Source: Muricauda sp. SCSIO 65647 (GTDB lineage Bacteria > Bacteroidota > Bacteroidia > Flavobacteriales > Flavobacteriaceae). From it: 64,000 nt of DNA. Below are positions 48,436 through 58,204 of this stretch, one piece after another (within the stretch, counting starts at the first letter, position 1; each line of letters opens with the position of its first letter). The DNA is taken from assembly GCF_021534965.1 (NCBI RefSeq), contig NZ_CP091037.1, forward strand, positions 343,501-407,500, given 5' to 3'. The notes under the pieces were generated by a model. That model searched no databases. It had not been told where the DNA came from and saw only the letters and a program-made list of their open reading frames with translations. The position numbers were made by a program, and so were the translations under genes.

Positions 48436-49161
48436 ATGAAACACCTCACCGCCATTATCTTTAGCTTGGCCATTGTCATTGCCGCTTATTTTTTGGGCAA
48501 TGCCTATGTGAAAAGGGCCAATCCGCCACAAGTGATTTCCGTGACCGGTCTGGGAAATGAAAACTTCACCTCTGACCTGATTGTTTGGGAAGGGCGTTTT
48601 TCATCGTTCAGCCCTGTGCTCACCTCAGCTTTTGATCGCTTGAACGAGCAAAAGAAAATTGTTCGTGAATACCTTATTTCAAAGGGGATCACGCAAGAAA
48701 ATATTATTTTCAATTCGGTACAGACCATCGAACAACGCGACAACAAATATGAAGATGGCAATTATGTGGGAAGTATTTTCAGGGGTTATGAACTCTCGCA
48801 ATCGGTACAGATCGAATCGACCGATGTCGCCAAAATAGAAGCGGTATCAAGAGAAATCACAGAATTATTGAACAAGGGAGTGCAATTTAACTCATCGCCC
48901 CCTCGCTATTACTACACCAAATTGGCAGATCTAAAGATAGAAATGATTTCAAAGGCCACTGAAGATGCACGTATTCGAGCAGAGAAAATCGCCGAAAACG
49001 CTGGGGGCCAATTGGGCGATCTGATTTCTGCCCGCATGGGCGTATTTCAGATTACGGGGCAAAACTCTGGCGAAGACTATAGTTGGGGCGGTGCCTACAA
49101 CACCTCATCAAAGAATAAAACGGCCTCTATCACCATGCGACTTGAATATAAGGTCGAGTAG
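48436..49161 (+). CDS. SIMPL (DUF541) domain protein
   Basis: The 241-residue product has an N-terminal hydrophobic signal or anchor (AIIFSLAIVIAAYFLGNAYV), then the SIMPL domain: VISVTGLGNE, a YELSQSVQIES strand, a long helix DLKIEMISKATEDARIRAEKIAENAGGQLG and a final strand SITMRLEYKVE. SIMPL proteins are periplasmic or surface proteins of poorly known function, some tied to oxidative stress. The ATG at 48436 is preferred over the TTG at 48421. Confidence 0.8.
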   Translation: MKHLTAIIFSLAIVIAAYFLGNAYVKRANPPQVISVTGLGNENFTSDLIVWEGRFSSFSPVLTSAFDRLNEQKKIVREYLISKGITQENIIFNSVQTIEQRDNKYEDGNYVGSIFRGYELSQSVQIESTDVAKIEAVSREITELLNKGVQFNSSPPRYYYTKLADLKIEMISKATEDARIRAEKIAENAGGQLGDLISARMGVFQITGQNSGEDYSWGGAYNTSSKNKTASITMRLEYKVE

Positions 49162-49214
49162 CTTTTTTCTGACCATTTTTTATCTTTTCTTTGTCCACTT
49201 AAACCAATCAAACT

Positions 49215-49874
49215 ATGATCAAGGGATTTATCTTTGATTTAGATGGTGTCATTACCGATACCGCCGAACAGCACTACCTTGCCTGGAAACGCTTGGCCGA
49301 TGCCATGGGCTGGCACTTTGACCGTGAAATCAATGAGCAACTGCGAGGGGTCTCTAGAATGGCCTCACTAAAGATAATCGCCGACCACAACAATGTACAG
49401 GCCGATGACCCTACCATGATGCAATGGGCCGCCGAGAAGAACGAGCTGTATGTAAAGGCGTTGGATGAAGTCACGCCTGACGATTTTCTACCCGGTGCCA
49501 AAGAACTGTTGACCCATTTAAAACGGGAAGGTTTCAAGGTTGCCTTGGGTAGCTCTAGCAAAAACGCCAAAAAAGTGCTGCAACAATTGGGGGCCGCTCC
49601 TTTTTTTGATGCCGTGGCTGATGGCAATTCAGTCAAAAACAGCAAACCGGCGCCCGATATTTTTCTATATGGTTCGCAGGCCTTGAAACTAAAGCCCAAA
49701 GAATGTATTGTTTTTGAAGATGCCGAAAGTGGTATCGATGCCGCCAAGGCAGGTGGGTTTTACTGTGTGGGCATCGGACCAGAAGAAAGGGTCGGCCATG
49801 CAGATGTTCGATTTGAAGATATGAAGGCCGCCACCCTTTTTGAGGTAAAATCGCATTTCAAGGAGCTTTTTTAA
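49215..49874 (+). CDS. pgmB: Beta-phosphoglucomutase
   Basis: The 219-residue HAD-family protein has the nucleophile and acid/base Asp8 and Asp10 in FDLDGVITDTAEQHYLAWK, the cap signature RGVSRMASL, motif II LGSSSKN, Lys in NSKPAPDIFL and motif III FEDAESGIDAAKAG. It interconverts beta-glucose 1-phosphate and glucose 6-phosphate, as in maltose or trehalose use. No partner sugar genes adjoin it. A strong terminator follows. Confidence 0.9.
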   Translation: MIKGFIFDLDGVITDTAEQHYLAWKRLADAMGWHFDREINEQLRGVSRMASLKIIADHNNVQADDPTMMQWAAEKNELYVKALDEVTPDDFLPGAKELLTHLKREGFKVALGSSSKNAKKVLQQLGAAPFFDAVADGNSVKNSKPAPDIFLYGSQALKLKPKECIVFEDAESGIDAAKAGGFYCVGIGPEERVGHADVRFEDMKAATLFEVKSHFKELF

Positions 49875-49904
49875 ACCGCCCTTGAATCAAATACGATAAA
49901 AGTA

Positions 49905-49934
49905 AAAGTCCGGGAACCACCCCGGACTTTCTTT
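49905..49934 (+). terminator. Rho-independent terminator after pgmB
   Basis: AAAGTCCGGG and CCCGGACTTT form a perfect 10-bp stem around the loop AACCAC, followed by CTTTT. It lies 30 bases after the pgmB stop. Confidence 0.8.
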
Positions 49935-50067
49935 TGCAATAAAATCAAAACCAACCTAAACACATGAATTAACTTAACTCAATTTCAAAAAGGTCGTTAC
50001 AACCTTTTTCATAGCAATTTGTAGATAAAACAACCCACTATGAATTTACCCTACCTAATTTTTCAAT

Positions 50068-50075
50068 TATTTTTG
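50068..50075 (+). promoter_or_regulatory. -7 promoter box for the PNPOx-like gene
   Basis: TATTTTTG matches TAnnTTTG and ends 15 bases before the TTG start at 50090. It supports that unusual start, since no ATG lies in frame between the promoter and the conserved N-terminus. Confidence 0.45.
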
Positions 50076-50089
50076 AAAAAAATACGATT

Positions 50090-50632
50090 TTGCAACAACT
50101 CATCTTTCAACAGGTTAGAAATGAACTGGTTAATGGTAGCGTAAAAAAGGGGCATCCCTTTAAATATTTTGCTTTCGGCACGGTCGAAAACAACAATCCT
50201 TGCCTTAGAACGGTAGTTCTTAGAAAGGTCGCTCCAGATATGACCTTGCTTTTTTATACGGATGAACGATCAAAAAAAGTTATACAGGTACAAAATGAAA
50301 ACCGCGTCAGTGCCCTGTTCTATCATCCAAAGAAATTGATTCAGGTACAAATCGAGGGTCATGCCCATATTCAAGAGAACCCCGAAATACTTCGACAAAT
50401 ATGGCAGAACATACCCCCAAGTTCTAAAAAGGACTATACTTCGGTCGTTCCCCCGGGGTTACCGATTAATGGGCCCGAAAATGTGGAATACCTATCTGAC
50501 CAGCACCATTTTTGCATGATTGAAATCGTACCCCAAAGAATAGAATATCTGAGGTTAGCGCGACCAAACCATATACGTATGGAGTTTATCAAAAAAAACA
50601 ATGACTGGGTGGGAAGTTTTTTAGCTCCTTAA
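50090..50632 (+). CDS. Pyridoxamine 5'-phosphate oxidase-family flavoprotein
   Basis: The start is TTG at 50090. The 180-residue product follows the split-barrel flavin-binding pattern: HPFKYFAFGTVE, LRTVVLRKVAPD, FYTDERSKKVIQV, VSALFYHPKKLIQVQIEG and the end QRIEYLRLARPNHIRMEF. It probably binds FMN; it may be an oxidase or a heme- or F420-related protein and is not clearly PdxH. Its last 12 bases overlap the end of bshC on the other strand. Confidence 0.8.
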   Translation: MQQLIFQQVRNELVNGSVKKGHPFKYFAFGTVENNNPCLRTVVLRKVAPDMTLLFYTDERSKKVIQVQNENRVSALFYHPKKLIQVQIEGHAHIQENPEILRQIWQNIPPSSKKDYTSVVPPGLPINGPENVEYLSDQHHFCMIEIVPQRIEYLRLARPNHIRMEFIKKNNDWVGSFLAP

Positions 50633-52222
50633 CACCAAAAAATCCTGTTGTAACGGGTTTAAACTTTTTTGAAGCATTTCTATAAACACATCACCGTACG
50701 CTAAATACAATTCGGAAAAATTCAACTGTCGTTCTTGCAATGATTGACCGGGAAAGAGTTCGTTCTGAATTTCGGTCAGGCGCATGACATGGTCTTTTAA
50801 TCTTCGTCTTTGCGCTTTGAGCAGTCGTTTTTCAAGTTTATCGAGTCCGTTTTTTTGCTTTTTTTCTTGTGCCCTGACTGCCCCCAAGAATGATTTATCG
50901 GTCTGTTTCGCCAACTCATAAAGATGGGCAAACTGTTCTTCCAATATCTTTTTCTGTGGAGCAAAGTTGATATCAATGTTCGATATCTGTCTGATTTTCT
51001 TGTTGATGAGCGAATTCTGTTTTAAGAAAAGATCCTGGGGTTGAAGGCCAAGTCTTTTTATCTTTTCAGCATGCTTAGTTGATAGTACCAAAGCTGAATT
51101 GCGTAACAACAGCACAGGAAATACGATGCCAAGAGCATCAAAATAGCTCTTGAGTTCAAGCCAGTATGCCAGTTCACCACCACCCCCGATGTAGCATAGA
51201 TTGGGCAAAATGATTTCTTGATACAAGGGTCTTGCAATGACATTGGGCGAAAATCGCTCTGGATGGTCGTGCAATTCTTTCAGTAGTTCCGCTTTTGAAA
51301 ATTGCAACTCAGTATCGTTGATGAAATAATTTCCCCTTTTTTCGATTATCCGCTCTCGGAGCCCATCCTTTAGATAAAAAAAATTGATTTCCCTCGGATT
51401 GACCTGAATCGAATACTTATTTGATAGTCTAGATAGTTTTTCGTTTGATTTTGAAACTTCCTTATAGGGAAGCTGCTCAAAAATATCCTTTTCAGCATAG
51501 GGCACCAGTAATCGTTTCAAATGGGCATTATCGCCATCTACGATGACCAAGCCCTGTTCACCGAACAGTTCATTGGCCAGAAAGCGAGTGGCTTCTGTAA
51601 GTGTTGAATGTTCTAAATAGGCTTCCTTGAACAACTTTTTGAGATATTCTGCATGGGGCGATTCGCCCAATTCTGCCGAAAAAACCTCAAATATCCCATT
51701 CAATCCGTCCGTTGACAATCGACCTACCGCACCGTTCGCTGAACGGTTCCACCGTATCTTCTTGCCCTTGAAACTAAAATGGTTGATTTCATCAAAATCA
51801 TGGTCTTCGGTGGCCATCCAATACACGGGCACAAAATCATAGCCTGGGTATGCTTGCTTGAGTCTTTTGGTCAGATTGATGGTCGAAACAATCTTGTACA
51901 AAAAATACAAGGGCCCTGTGAAAAGGTTCAATTGGTGCCCGGTGACCACAGTGAAGGTGGTATCTTTTTCTAACCGTAAAATATTTTGTGATGTTGCTCG
52001 ATCGGCCCTAATATGCCCATACTGTTCTTTCAGGGCGCTGACCAGAATTTTTCGGTTTTCAGAAGAGAAGTTCGTTGCCTTCTCTTTTATTTGCCCTTCA
52101 AAATTTTCCAGCTTCGGAAAACGGTTATAGAAAGATCGTAATTCTTCTTTTTCATCTAAATAATCGCAAATCAGCGAAGAGAAGTATCCGGTTTCACGAA
52201 AAGACAGACAGTCGATTTCCAT
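50621..52222 (-). CDS. bshC: Bacillithiol biosynthesis cysteine ligase BshC
   Basis: The 533-residue product matches BshC: FTVVTGHQLNLFTGPLYFLYK with the putative nucleotide-binding region, VYWMATEDHDFDEINHF, the Arg/Asn-rich NRSANGAVG and a coiled-coil central part (RAQEKKQKNGLDKLEKRLLKAQRRRL in part). BshC adds cysteine to glucosaminyl malate to make the thiol bacillithiol. Its presence implies bacillithiol in this organism, though bshA and bshB are not in the window. Confidence 0.92.
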   Translation of the reverse strand: MEIDCLSFRETGYFSSLICDYLDEKEELRSFYNRFPKLENFEGQIKEKATNFSSENRKILVSALKEQYGHIRADRATSQNILRLEKDTTFTVVTGHQLNLFTGPLYFLYKIVSTINLTKRLKQAYPGYDFVPVYWMATEDHDFDEINHFSFKGKKIRWNRSANGAVGRLSTDGLNGIFEVFSAELGESPHAEYLKKLFKEAYLEHSTLTEATRFLANELFGEQGLVIVDGDNAHLKRLLVPYAEKDIFEQLPYKEVSKSNEKLSRLSNKYSIQVNPREINFFYLKDGLRERIIEKRGNYFINDTELQFSKAELLKELHDHPERFSPNVIARPLYQEIILPNLCYIGGGGELAYWLELKSYFDALGIVFPVLLLRNSALVLSTKHAEKIKRLGLQPQDLFLKQNSLINKKIRQISNIDINFAPQKKILEEQFAHLYELAKQTDKSFLGAVRAQEKKQKNGLDKLEKRLLKAQRRRLKDHVMRLTEIQNELFPGQSLQERQLNFSELYLAYGDVFIEMLQKSLNPLQQDFLVLRS

Positions 52223-52344
52223 ATGAACTAAAAAACGGCCTAAAGATACGTTTCATCTTTGAGCGTAATCCTAAAAATACGTTAATTGGGCGATTGTGCC
52301 TTTGGGTAGAACGAAAAACGGGTCGTGATCAGCGATTTATTTGC

Positions 52345-52352
52345 TAGATTTG
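52345..52352 (+). promoter_or_regulatory. -7 promoter box for the M14 peptidase gene
   Basis: TAGATTTG matches TAnnTTTG, 26 bases before the ATG at 52378. Confidence 0.4.
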
Positions 52353-52377
52353 ATTTTATTCAATCAAACCGTACCAC

Positions 52378-54825
52378 ATGAGTCGATTTTTACTTGTACT
52401 TGTCATTTTGATTCCCTTATTTGGTTTCTCACAGAAACTAAAATCTCCATCTGAATTTTTGAGCTATGAGCTCGGTACACAATTTTCACGCCACCATGAA
52501 GTGCTCGATTATTTTCAATACGTGGCCAAAAGTCAGCCCAACAGGGTAAAATTGGAACAATATGGCATGACCAATGAACGAAGGCCCTTGCTTTTGGCCT
52601 TTGTATCTGCTGCTGAAAATCTCTCCAACCTTGAAGATATAAGGCAAGAACATTTGAATGCGACCACAGGAAATGGCGATACTGATAAAGCTATCGTTTG
52701 GCTAAGCTACAATGTTCACGGTAATGAAAGTGTCAGTACAGAGGCTTCGATGAAGACCATATATGAACTGCTTACCACTAAAAGCACTTACCTTGAAAAC
52801 ACTGTGGTTGTCATAGACCCCTGTCTCAATCCTGATGGGCGTGATCGGTACACCAACTGGTACAACCAATATAAAAATGTTCCCTATCAAGTAGATCCGA
52901 ACAGCAGGGAGCATCATGAAGGCTGGTGGAGTGGCCGCAGCAACCACTATATGTTCGACCTCAACCGTGATTGGGCTTGGTTGACACAGGTTGAAAGCCA
53001 GCTACGCTTAAAGGTATTCAACAAATGGTTGCCCCATGTACATGTCGATTTTCATGAACAGGGCGTTAACAACCCTTACTATTTTGCACCTGCCGCTGAG
53101 CCTTATCATGAAGTGATTACCCCCTTTCAGCGACAATTTCAAGAAACCATAGGTAAGAACCATGCCAAATATTTTGATGCTAACGGCTGGTTTTATTTTA
53201 CAAAAGAAGTCTTTGACCTGTTCTATCCAAGTTATGGCGACACCTACCCTACCTACAATGGCGCCATAGGTATGACGTACGAACAGGGAGGTAGTGGCAG
53301 GGCCGGCTTGGGCGTGATCACCAAAATTGGCGATACGCTGACACTAAAAGATAGAATTGCCCATCACCTTACCACTGGGCTTTCAACGGTCGAAGTAGCT
53401 GCAAACAATGTCGAAAAACTTAATGATGAGTTCGAAAAATTCTACAAAAACCGCAACTTCAAATACAAGAGCTATCTTTTGAATGGAAACATGGACAATA
53501 TCAAGGCACTTGAAGAGTTATTGGCCAAGCACAATATAGACTTTGGCAGGGCCAACAATGGTTCGGTAAAGGGATTTCGATACCGATCAGGTACTTCTGG
53601 GAGTATGAAAACCTCAGAGAACTCATTGGTGGTCTCTACCAATCAACCCAAGGGAACCTTGGTAAAGGTACTATTTGAGCCCAATGCCAAACTCAGCGAT
53701 TCGCTTACCTATGACATTACGGCCTGGTCATTGCCCTATGCTTATGGTTTGGATGCGGTTGCCTCGACCACTTTGATCAATTCGTCTGATGCAAGTGCCG
53801 CTTCTGCAGCGCCCGTTAAATTACAAGATGCCTACGCGCACATTACCGATTGGAACAGTATGCAGGATGCGCGTTTTTTGGCAGCATTGATCAAAAATGG
53901 GGTTAGGGTTAGAACCGCTTACCATCCTTTTTCCATAGAAGGAAAAACCTTTGAAAGGGGCAGCCTGATCATCACAAAGGCCGACAATGAAAAATTGGAA
54001 AATTTCTTGGATATAGTCTCAAAAATAGCCAAGAAGTATTCAAAATCAATTACATCGACCGATACTGGTTTTGTAGATATGGGCAAAGACTTTGGCTCAG
54101 CTTATGTGCAAATGATTGAAAGGCCAAAAGTCGCTGTATTATCTGGTGACCCCACCTCTACCCTTCGTTTTGGTGAAGTTTGGCACTTCTTTGAACAACA
54201 ATTGCATTATCCACTCACGGTCATCGATGCAGATTATTTCGATAGGGTCGATATGAACAATTACAATATTGTAGTGCTGCCTAGTGGCGGTTATGGCCAG
54301 TTTTTCAATGAAAAAAGGTTGAAAAAATTGAAGTCTTGGGTAGCAAAAGGTGGAAAAATAGTTGCCATGGGCGGAGCCATAGGGGCCATAGATGGCGAAA
54401 ATGGTTTTGGCATCAAGCAGCTAAAAAAAGAAAAAGACAGTGCGACATCAAAACCCGAAGCGCATGAAAATATACAGCGTGAACGGATGAAAGAGGCCAT
54501 TACTGGCGCCATTTTCAAAGTCAAGGTCGATAATACCCATCCTTTGGGGTATGGATACGGCCGCGAGTACTATACCCTTAAATTGGGCAGTACCGCCTTC
54601 GAATATCTAAAAAAGGGCAATGTGGCCTATTTTGAAGAAAACACGAAGCCCGTATCAGGTTTTGCCGGTAGCAAAGCACAGAAATCCATAGGTAAAACCC
54701 TTGTTTTTGGAGTTGAAGAACACGGTAAAGGCCAGGTTATCTACATGGTCGACAACCCATTGTTCAGAGGTTTTTGGGAAAATGGAAAGTTATTTTTCGC
54801 CAATGCCCTTTTTATGGTGAATTGA
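52378..54825 (+). CDS. Secreted M14-family zinc carboxypeptidase
   Basis: The 815-residue product has a signal peptide (to GFSQ) and a zinc carboxypeptidase domain. His114 and Glu117 lie in NVHGNESVS, the DPCLNPDGRDRYTNWYNQ segment is typical, and a further zinc ligand His is in HVDFHEQG near 222-226. After the catalytic domain (to about 330) lies a long C-terminal part that includes a glutamine amidotransferase-like fold (VLPSGGYGQFF, KGGKIVAMGGAIGAI). Such M14 enzymes in Bacteroidota are secreted peptidases. A promoter candidate lies just upstream. Confidence 0.87.
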   Translation: MSRFLLVLVILIPLFGFSQKLKSPSEFLSYELGTQFSRHHEVLDYFQYVAKSQPNRVKLEQYGMTNERRPLLLAFVSAAENLSNLEDIRQEHLNATTGNGDTDKAIVWLSYNVHGNESVSTEASMKTIYELLTTKSTYLENTVVVIDPCLNPDGRDRYTNWYNQYKNVPYQVDPNSREHHEGWWSGRSNHYMFDLNRDWAWLTQVESQLRLKVFNKWLPHVHVDFHEQGVNNPYYFAPAAEPYHEVITPFQRQFQETIGKNHAKYFDANGWFYFTKEVFDLFYPSYGDTYPTYNGAIGMTYEQGGSGRAGLGVITKIGDTLTLKDRIAHHLTTGLSTVEVAANNVEKLNDEFEKFYKNRNFKYKSYLLNGNMDNIKALEELLAKHNIDFGRANNGSVKGFRYRSGTSGSMKTSENSLVVSTNQPKGTLVKVLFEPNAKLSDSLTYDITAWSLPYAYGLDAVASTTLINSSDASAASAAPVKLQDAYAHITDWNSMQDARFLAALIKNGVRVRTAYHPFSIEGKTFERGSLIITKADNEKLENFLDIVSKIAKKYSKSITSTDTGFVDMGKDFGSAYVQMIERPKVAVLSGDPTSTLRFGEVWHFFEQQLHYPLTVIDADYFDRVDMNNYNIVVLPSGGYGQFFNEKRLKKLKSWVAKGGKIVAMGGAIGAIDGENGFGIKQLKKEKDSATSKPEAHENIQRERMKEAITGAIFKVKVDNTHPLGYGYGREYYTLKLGSTAFEYLKKGNVAYFEENTKPVSGFAGSKAQKSIGKTLVFGVEEHGKGQVIYMVDNPLFRGFWENGKLFFANALFMVN

Positions 54826-54864
54826 ATTTTCTCTCGTTTTACCATACCTCCCTACGCAAAGAGA

Positions 54865-54949
54865 CAATTGTCATTATTAAAATGAGTACCTTCATTACGA
54901 TCGGTCAACCATGACAATTGGCTATGGAACACAAATCATAAAATTTGTG
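54865..54949. repeat. Inverted repeats in the gap before the carboxypeptidase-regulatory gene
   Basis: CAATTGTCAT (54865-54874) and ATGACAATTG (54911-54920) are a perfect 10-bp inverted repeat 36 bases apart. CACAAAT (54930-54936) and ATTTGTG (54943-54949) form a second, 7-bp hairpin. No T-run follows. They could be operators or leader structures. Confidence 0.4.
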
Positions 54950-55018
54950 AATCTCTAAAAGCAATAGCTGAAAATCACTAACTTAGATATGTCTTTGTAC
55001 ATTCAAAAAGAAAGAGCC

Positions 55019-56320
55019 ATGAAAACAATCCCATATCAAAAAAAACGGTTAACCCTGATTGCCTCGGTGCTATCGATAGTCTTATCGGTGTTTACCGTTC
55101 TTGGCCAAGAAAAAAGTGGGGAATTTAAATCGTTCAAGGGAAAAGTAGTCGATGCCGACACCAATCGCCCACTTGTATTTGCCACATTATCGGTCGAAGA
55201 AACGAACATCAGTACCATAACCAACACCGAAGGGGGATTTCTCTTAAAAATACCCGAAGAGATAACTTCAGGAAACGTCTTGGTTTCCTTTTTGGGCTAT
55301 CAGACCAAAAGCATCCCCTTACAACAATTGAAAGGGGTCAAAAATAAGATCGATCTCAAGGTTTCGGTGACCCAACTATCAGAGGTAGATGTCGAAGTAC
55401 CCAAAAATCCGGAGGCCTTGGTTCGTGAAACAATGGCCAAAAAGGGCGAAAACTATTTCAACGATCCTACCCTGATGACCGCTTTTTATCGCGAGACCAT
55501 CAAAAAAAGAAGAAGAAACGTTTCATTGTCAGAGGCGGTCGTAAATATCTACAAGGCACCCTATAAGTCACCAAGAAGAGATGCGGTAGAGCTTTTTAAG
55601 GCAAGAAAAAGTACCGACTACAGCAAATTGGATACGGTGGCCTTAAAACTTCAAGGAGGGCCTTTCAATACGCTGTACGTAGATCTCATGAAATACCCTG
55701 AGTACATTTTTGATGCGGAGTCTTTTTCAAATTATCGATTTAGTTTTGATCGGTCTACCCGTATCAATGACCGTCTGATATTCGTTATCAATTTTACGCA
55801 GAGAGCGTCGGTACCAGATCCCCTTTACCAAGGTAAGCTATATATCGATGCAGAGAACAAAACCTTGACCAGCGCCGTTTATTCATTGAACATCACAGAT
55901 AGAGTAAAGGCAGCAAGGTTGTTTGTGCGAAAAAAGCCGGCTAAGGTCGATGTTTGGCCTACTGAGGTCGCCTATAGGGTAGACTATAGGGAAAAAGACG
56001 GTAGATGGTATTATGGCTATAGCAATGCCGCACTGACTTTCAAGGTCGATTGGGAAGACAAACTGTTCAACTCTGTTTACAGCATGACCGCTGAAATGGC
56101 CGTGACCGACTGGGAACGTAATATTTCGGGCGAGCTTCCCAAAAATAGGGACCGTCTGAAAACGTCTATCATTCTTGGCGACGAGGCCATCGGTTTTTCC
56201 GATCCAGATTTCTGGGGCGAATACAATATCATAGAGCCCGAAAAATCTATTGAATCAGCTATTCGTAAAATACAGCGGCAGCTTCGACGGAAAAATCGGG
56301 GAAGCAATTCCAAGCCTTAG
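55019..56320 (+). CDS. Carboxypeptidase-like regulatory domain protein
   Basis: The 433-residue product has a signal peptide (to VLGQ) and then a CarboxypepD_reg beta sandwich: FKGKVVDADTNRPLVFATLSVEE, NTEGGFLLKIP and VSFLGYQTKSIPL. This plug-like domain is common at the start of TonB-dependent receptors and related outer membrane proteins. The rest (PEALVRETMAKKGENYFNDP, VTDWERN) is not a known barrel; it resembles DUF5686-like proteins but I do not place it. The ATG at 55019 is preferred over 54989. Confidence 0.75.
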   Translation: MKTIPYQKKRLTLIASVLSIVLSVFTVLGQEKSGEFKSFKGKVVDADTNRPLVFATLSVEETNISTITNTEGGFLLKIPEEITSGNVLVSFLGYQTKSIPLQQLKGVKNKIDLKVSVTQLSEVDVEVPKNPEALVRETMAKKGENYFNDPTLMTAFYRETIKKRRRNVSLSEAVVNIYKAPYKSPRRDAVELFKARKSTDYSKLDTVALKLQGGPFNTLYVDLMKYPEYIFDAESFSNYRFSFDRSTRINDRLIFVINFTQRASVPDPLYQGKLYIDAENKTLTSAVYSLNITDRVKAARLFVRKKPAKVDVWPTEVAYRVDYREKDGRWYYGYSNAALTFKVDWEDKLFNSVYSMTAEMAVTDWERNISGELPKNRDRLKTSIILGDEAIGFSDPDFWGEYNIIEPEKSIESAIRKIQRQLRRKNRGSNSKP

Positions 56321-56358
56321 ATTGGGTTTGATCCAAATCGAGGGATATTTCAACAAAA

Positions 56359-56389
56359 AAACATCTTTGTTTTTGACACAAAGATGTTT
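56359..56389 (-). terminator. Terminator between convergent genes, serving rocD
   Basis: AAACATCTTTGT (56359-56370) and ACAAAGATGTTT (56378-56389) form a perfect 12-bp stem. On the minus strand it is followed by a T-run (complement of A 56354-56360). It could also slow transcription from the plus strand. Confidence 0.75.
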
Positions 56390-56428
56390 ACATCGTAAAT
56401 GAAATAGGCAACAATCAGGTTAGGGCGA

Positions 56429-57670
56429 CTATCCCTTAAATTCCAGTATTGTTTTTCGAATGATGGAAACACATTCCAATAACTCTTCTTCAGTCATGAC
56501 CAAAGGCGGCGCAAAACGGATGATGTTGCCATGGGTAGGCTTGGCCAAAAGACCGTTTTCTTTCAGGGCCATACATATCTGCCAAGCCGTTGAACTGTCT
56601 TCAGAATCATTGATTACAATGGCATTGAGCAATCCTTTGCCACGAACCAAGCGTACCAACTCTGATTCTTCGACCAGTTTTTCCATCTCGACACGAAACA
56701 GTTTGCCCAGTTTATCCGCATTTTCGGCCAAGTTTTCATCCCTGACCACTTCAAGCGCGGCCATGGCCACGGCACAAGCCAAAGGATTACCACCAAAGGT
56801 AGAGCCATGATTGCCCGGGCGTATGACATCCATGACCTTATTATTGGCCAAAACTGCCGATACTGGTAGCACGCCTCCCGATAATGCTTTTCCCAGAACC
56901 AAGATATCAGGTTTGATGCCAGAATGGTCAACAGCTAACAGTCTTCCTGTTCTAGCGATGCCTGTTTGTACCTCATCGGCAATAAAAAGCACATTTTTTG
57001 CCCTGCACAGTTCGTATGCCTCTTTGATGTAATCTTCGTCGGGTACATAAACCCCTGCCTCGCCCTGTATGGGCTCAATCAAAAAAGCGGCCACATTTTC
57101 ATCTTTCAAGACTTCTGCCAATGCATTCAAATCATCGTAGCGTATTGACACGATACCGGGAGTGAACGGACCAAAATTTTCGGTCGCCAAAGGGTCGTTG
57201 GAAGCGGAGATAATAGAAATTGTACGCCCATGAAAATTATTCTGACAGACAATGATTTTTGCCTGGTTAGAATGTATTCCCTTTTTTTCATATCCCCATT
57301 TTCGTGCTAATTTCATGGCCGTTTCAACGGCCTCGGCACCCGTGTTCATGGGCAATAGTTTGTCAAAGCCAAAAAACTCGGTAGCGAATTTTTCATAACG
57401 ACCTAGCATATCGTTGTAAAAGGCCCTTGAGGTCAACGTAAGGTTTTCTGCCTGATTTTTTAAAGCCCCAATGATTTTAGGGTGGCAATGCCCTTGGTTT
57501 ACCGCCGAATAGGCCGAGAGAAAATCATAGTATTTCTTGCCTTCGACATCCCAAACAAATACTCCTTCACCTCTGCTCAAGACGACAGGAAGCGGATGAT
57601 AGTTTTGGGCTCCGTGCTTTTCTTCCAGCTCAATTATCTGCTGTGATGTTAATCCTTCTAAAACAGCCAT
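56429..57670 (-). CDS. rocD: Ornithine aminotransferase RocD
   Basis: The 413-residue product matches class III ornithine--oxo-acid transaminases: [76 protein letters not shown] and the PLP Lys in [14 protein letters not shown]. It moves the delta-amino group of ornithine to a 2-oxo acid, giving glutamate semialdehyde for proline or glutamate. The ATG at 57670 gives the usual N-terminus; one more ATG at 57685 adds five residues. Confidence 0.93.
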   Translation of the reverse strand: MAVLEGLTSQQIIELEEKHGAQNYHPLPVVLSRGEGVFVWDVEGKKYYDFLSAYSAVNQGHCHPKIIGALKNQAENLTLTSRAFYNDMLGRYEKFATEFFGFDKLLPMNTGAEAVETAMKLARKWGYEKKGIHSNQAKIIVCQNNFHGRTISIISASNDPLATENFGPFTPGIVSIRYDDLNALAEVLKDENVAAFLIEPIQGEAGVYVPDEDYIKEAYELCRAKNVLFIADEVQTGIARTGRLLAVDHSGIKPDILVLGKALSGGVLPVSAVLANNKVMDVIRPGNHGSTFGGNPLACAVAMAALEVVRDENLAENADKLGKLFRVEMEKLVEESELVRLVRGKGLLNAIVINDSEDSSTAWQICMALKENGLLAKPTHGNIIRFAPPLVMTEEELLECVSIIRKTILEFKG

Positions 57671-57802
57671 TTTAAAAATTTTCAATGTTAATAAAACAAC
57701 TATTCCTTCTGTACCTTTTTCCTTTCGAGGACTCGAAAATTCAGCGTAGGAGAGAAATCATCCTTGTAGTGCCACAAAAATAGCAATTATTTGGATTTCT
57801 CT

Positions 57803-58204
57803 CTATTCATGGTCGTCAGAGCCACTTTTTGTGCCGGCCAGAACAGACACCTGAAGCTCTAATCTTTTGAGCTCACGAAGAATGTCATTTTTGTCCATCT
57901 GCATCCACACATACAATTTGAGCATGCCCATCATAATAAGACAAAGGAATCCAGCCCCTAGCCAAACAATTAAATCTTTGGTTTCTTCGGCGTCAAAAAA
58001 TTGTACCAAGCAGTAAACAAAAACTCCGAATACGATAAGATGTACTACGTTCATCATTATAGCAAGCCACCCCATTTTACCGCGATATACTTCCTCTATT
58101 TTGCCAAACAGATTTTTTTCTTCCAATTCATCGTAAAATGCCGCTTCTTCTTTGCTCAAGGTTTCTTTTATGAGCTCATCTATTTTTTCAGTCTTTTTCT
58201 TCAT
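57803..58204 (-). CDS. DUF6768 membrane protein, partner of the ECF sigma factor
   Basis: The 133-residue product has a charged N-terminal cytoplasmic part (KIDELIKETLSKEEAAFYDEL), then two membrane segments (about residues 45-67 and 80-98), and a short charged C-terminal helix. It matches the DUF6768 pattern. Its start overlaps the end of the sigma factor gene by 17 bases, so the pair is translated together. This suggests it holds the sigma factor at the membrane like an anti-sigma factor, although the sequence resembles no classic anti-sigma family. Confidence 0.7.
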   Translation of the reverse strand: MKKKTEKIDELIKETLSKEEAAFYDELEEKNLFGKIEEVYRGKMGWLAIMMNVVHLIVFGVFVYCLVQFFDAEETKDLIVWLGAGFLCLIMMGMLKLYVWMQMDKNDILRELKRLELQVSVLAGTKSGSDDHE

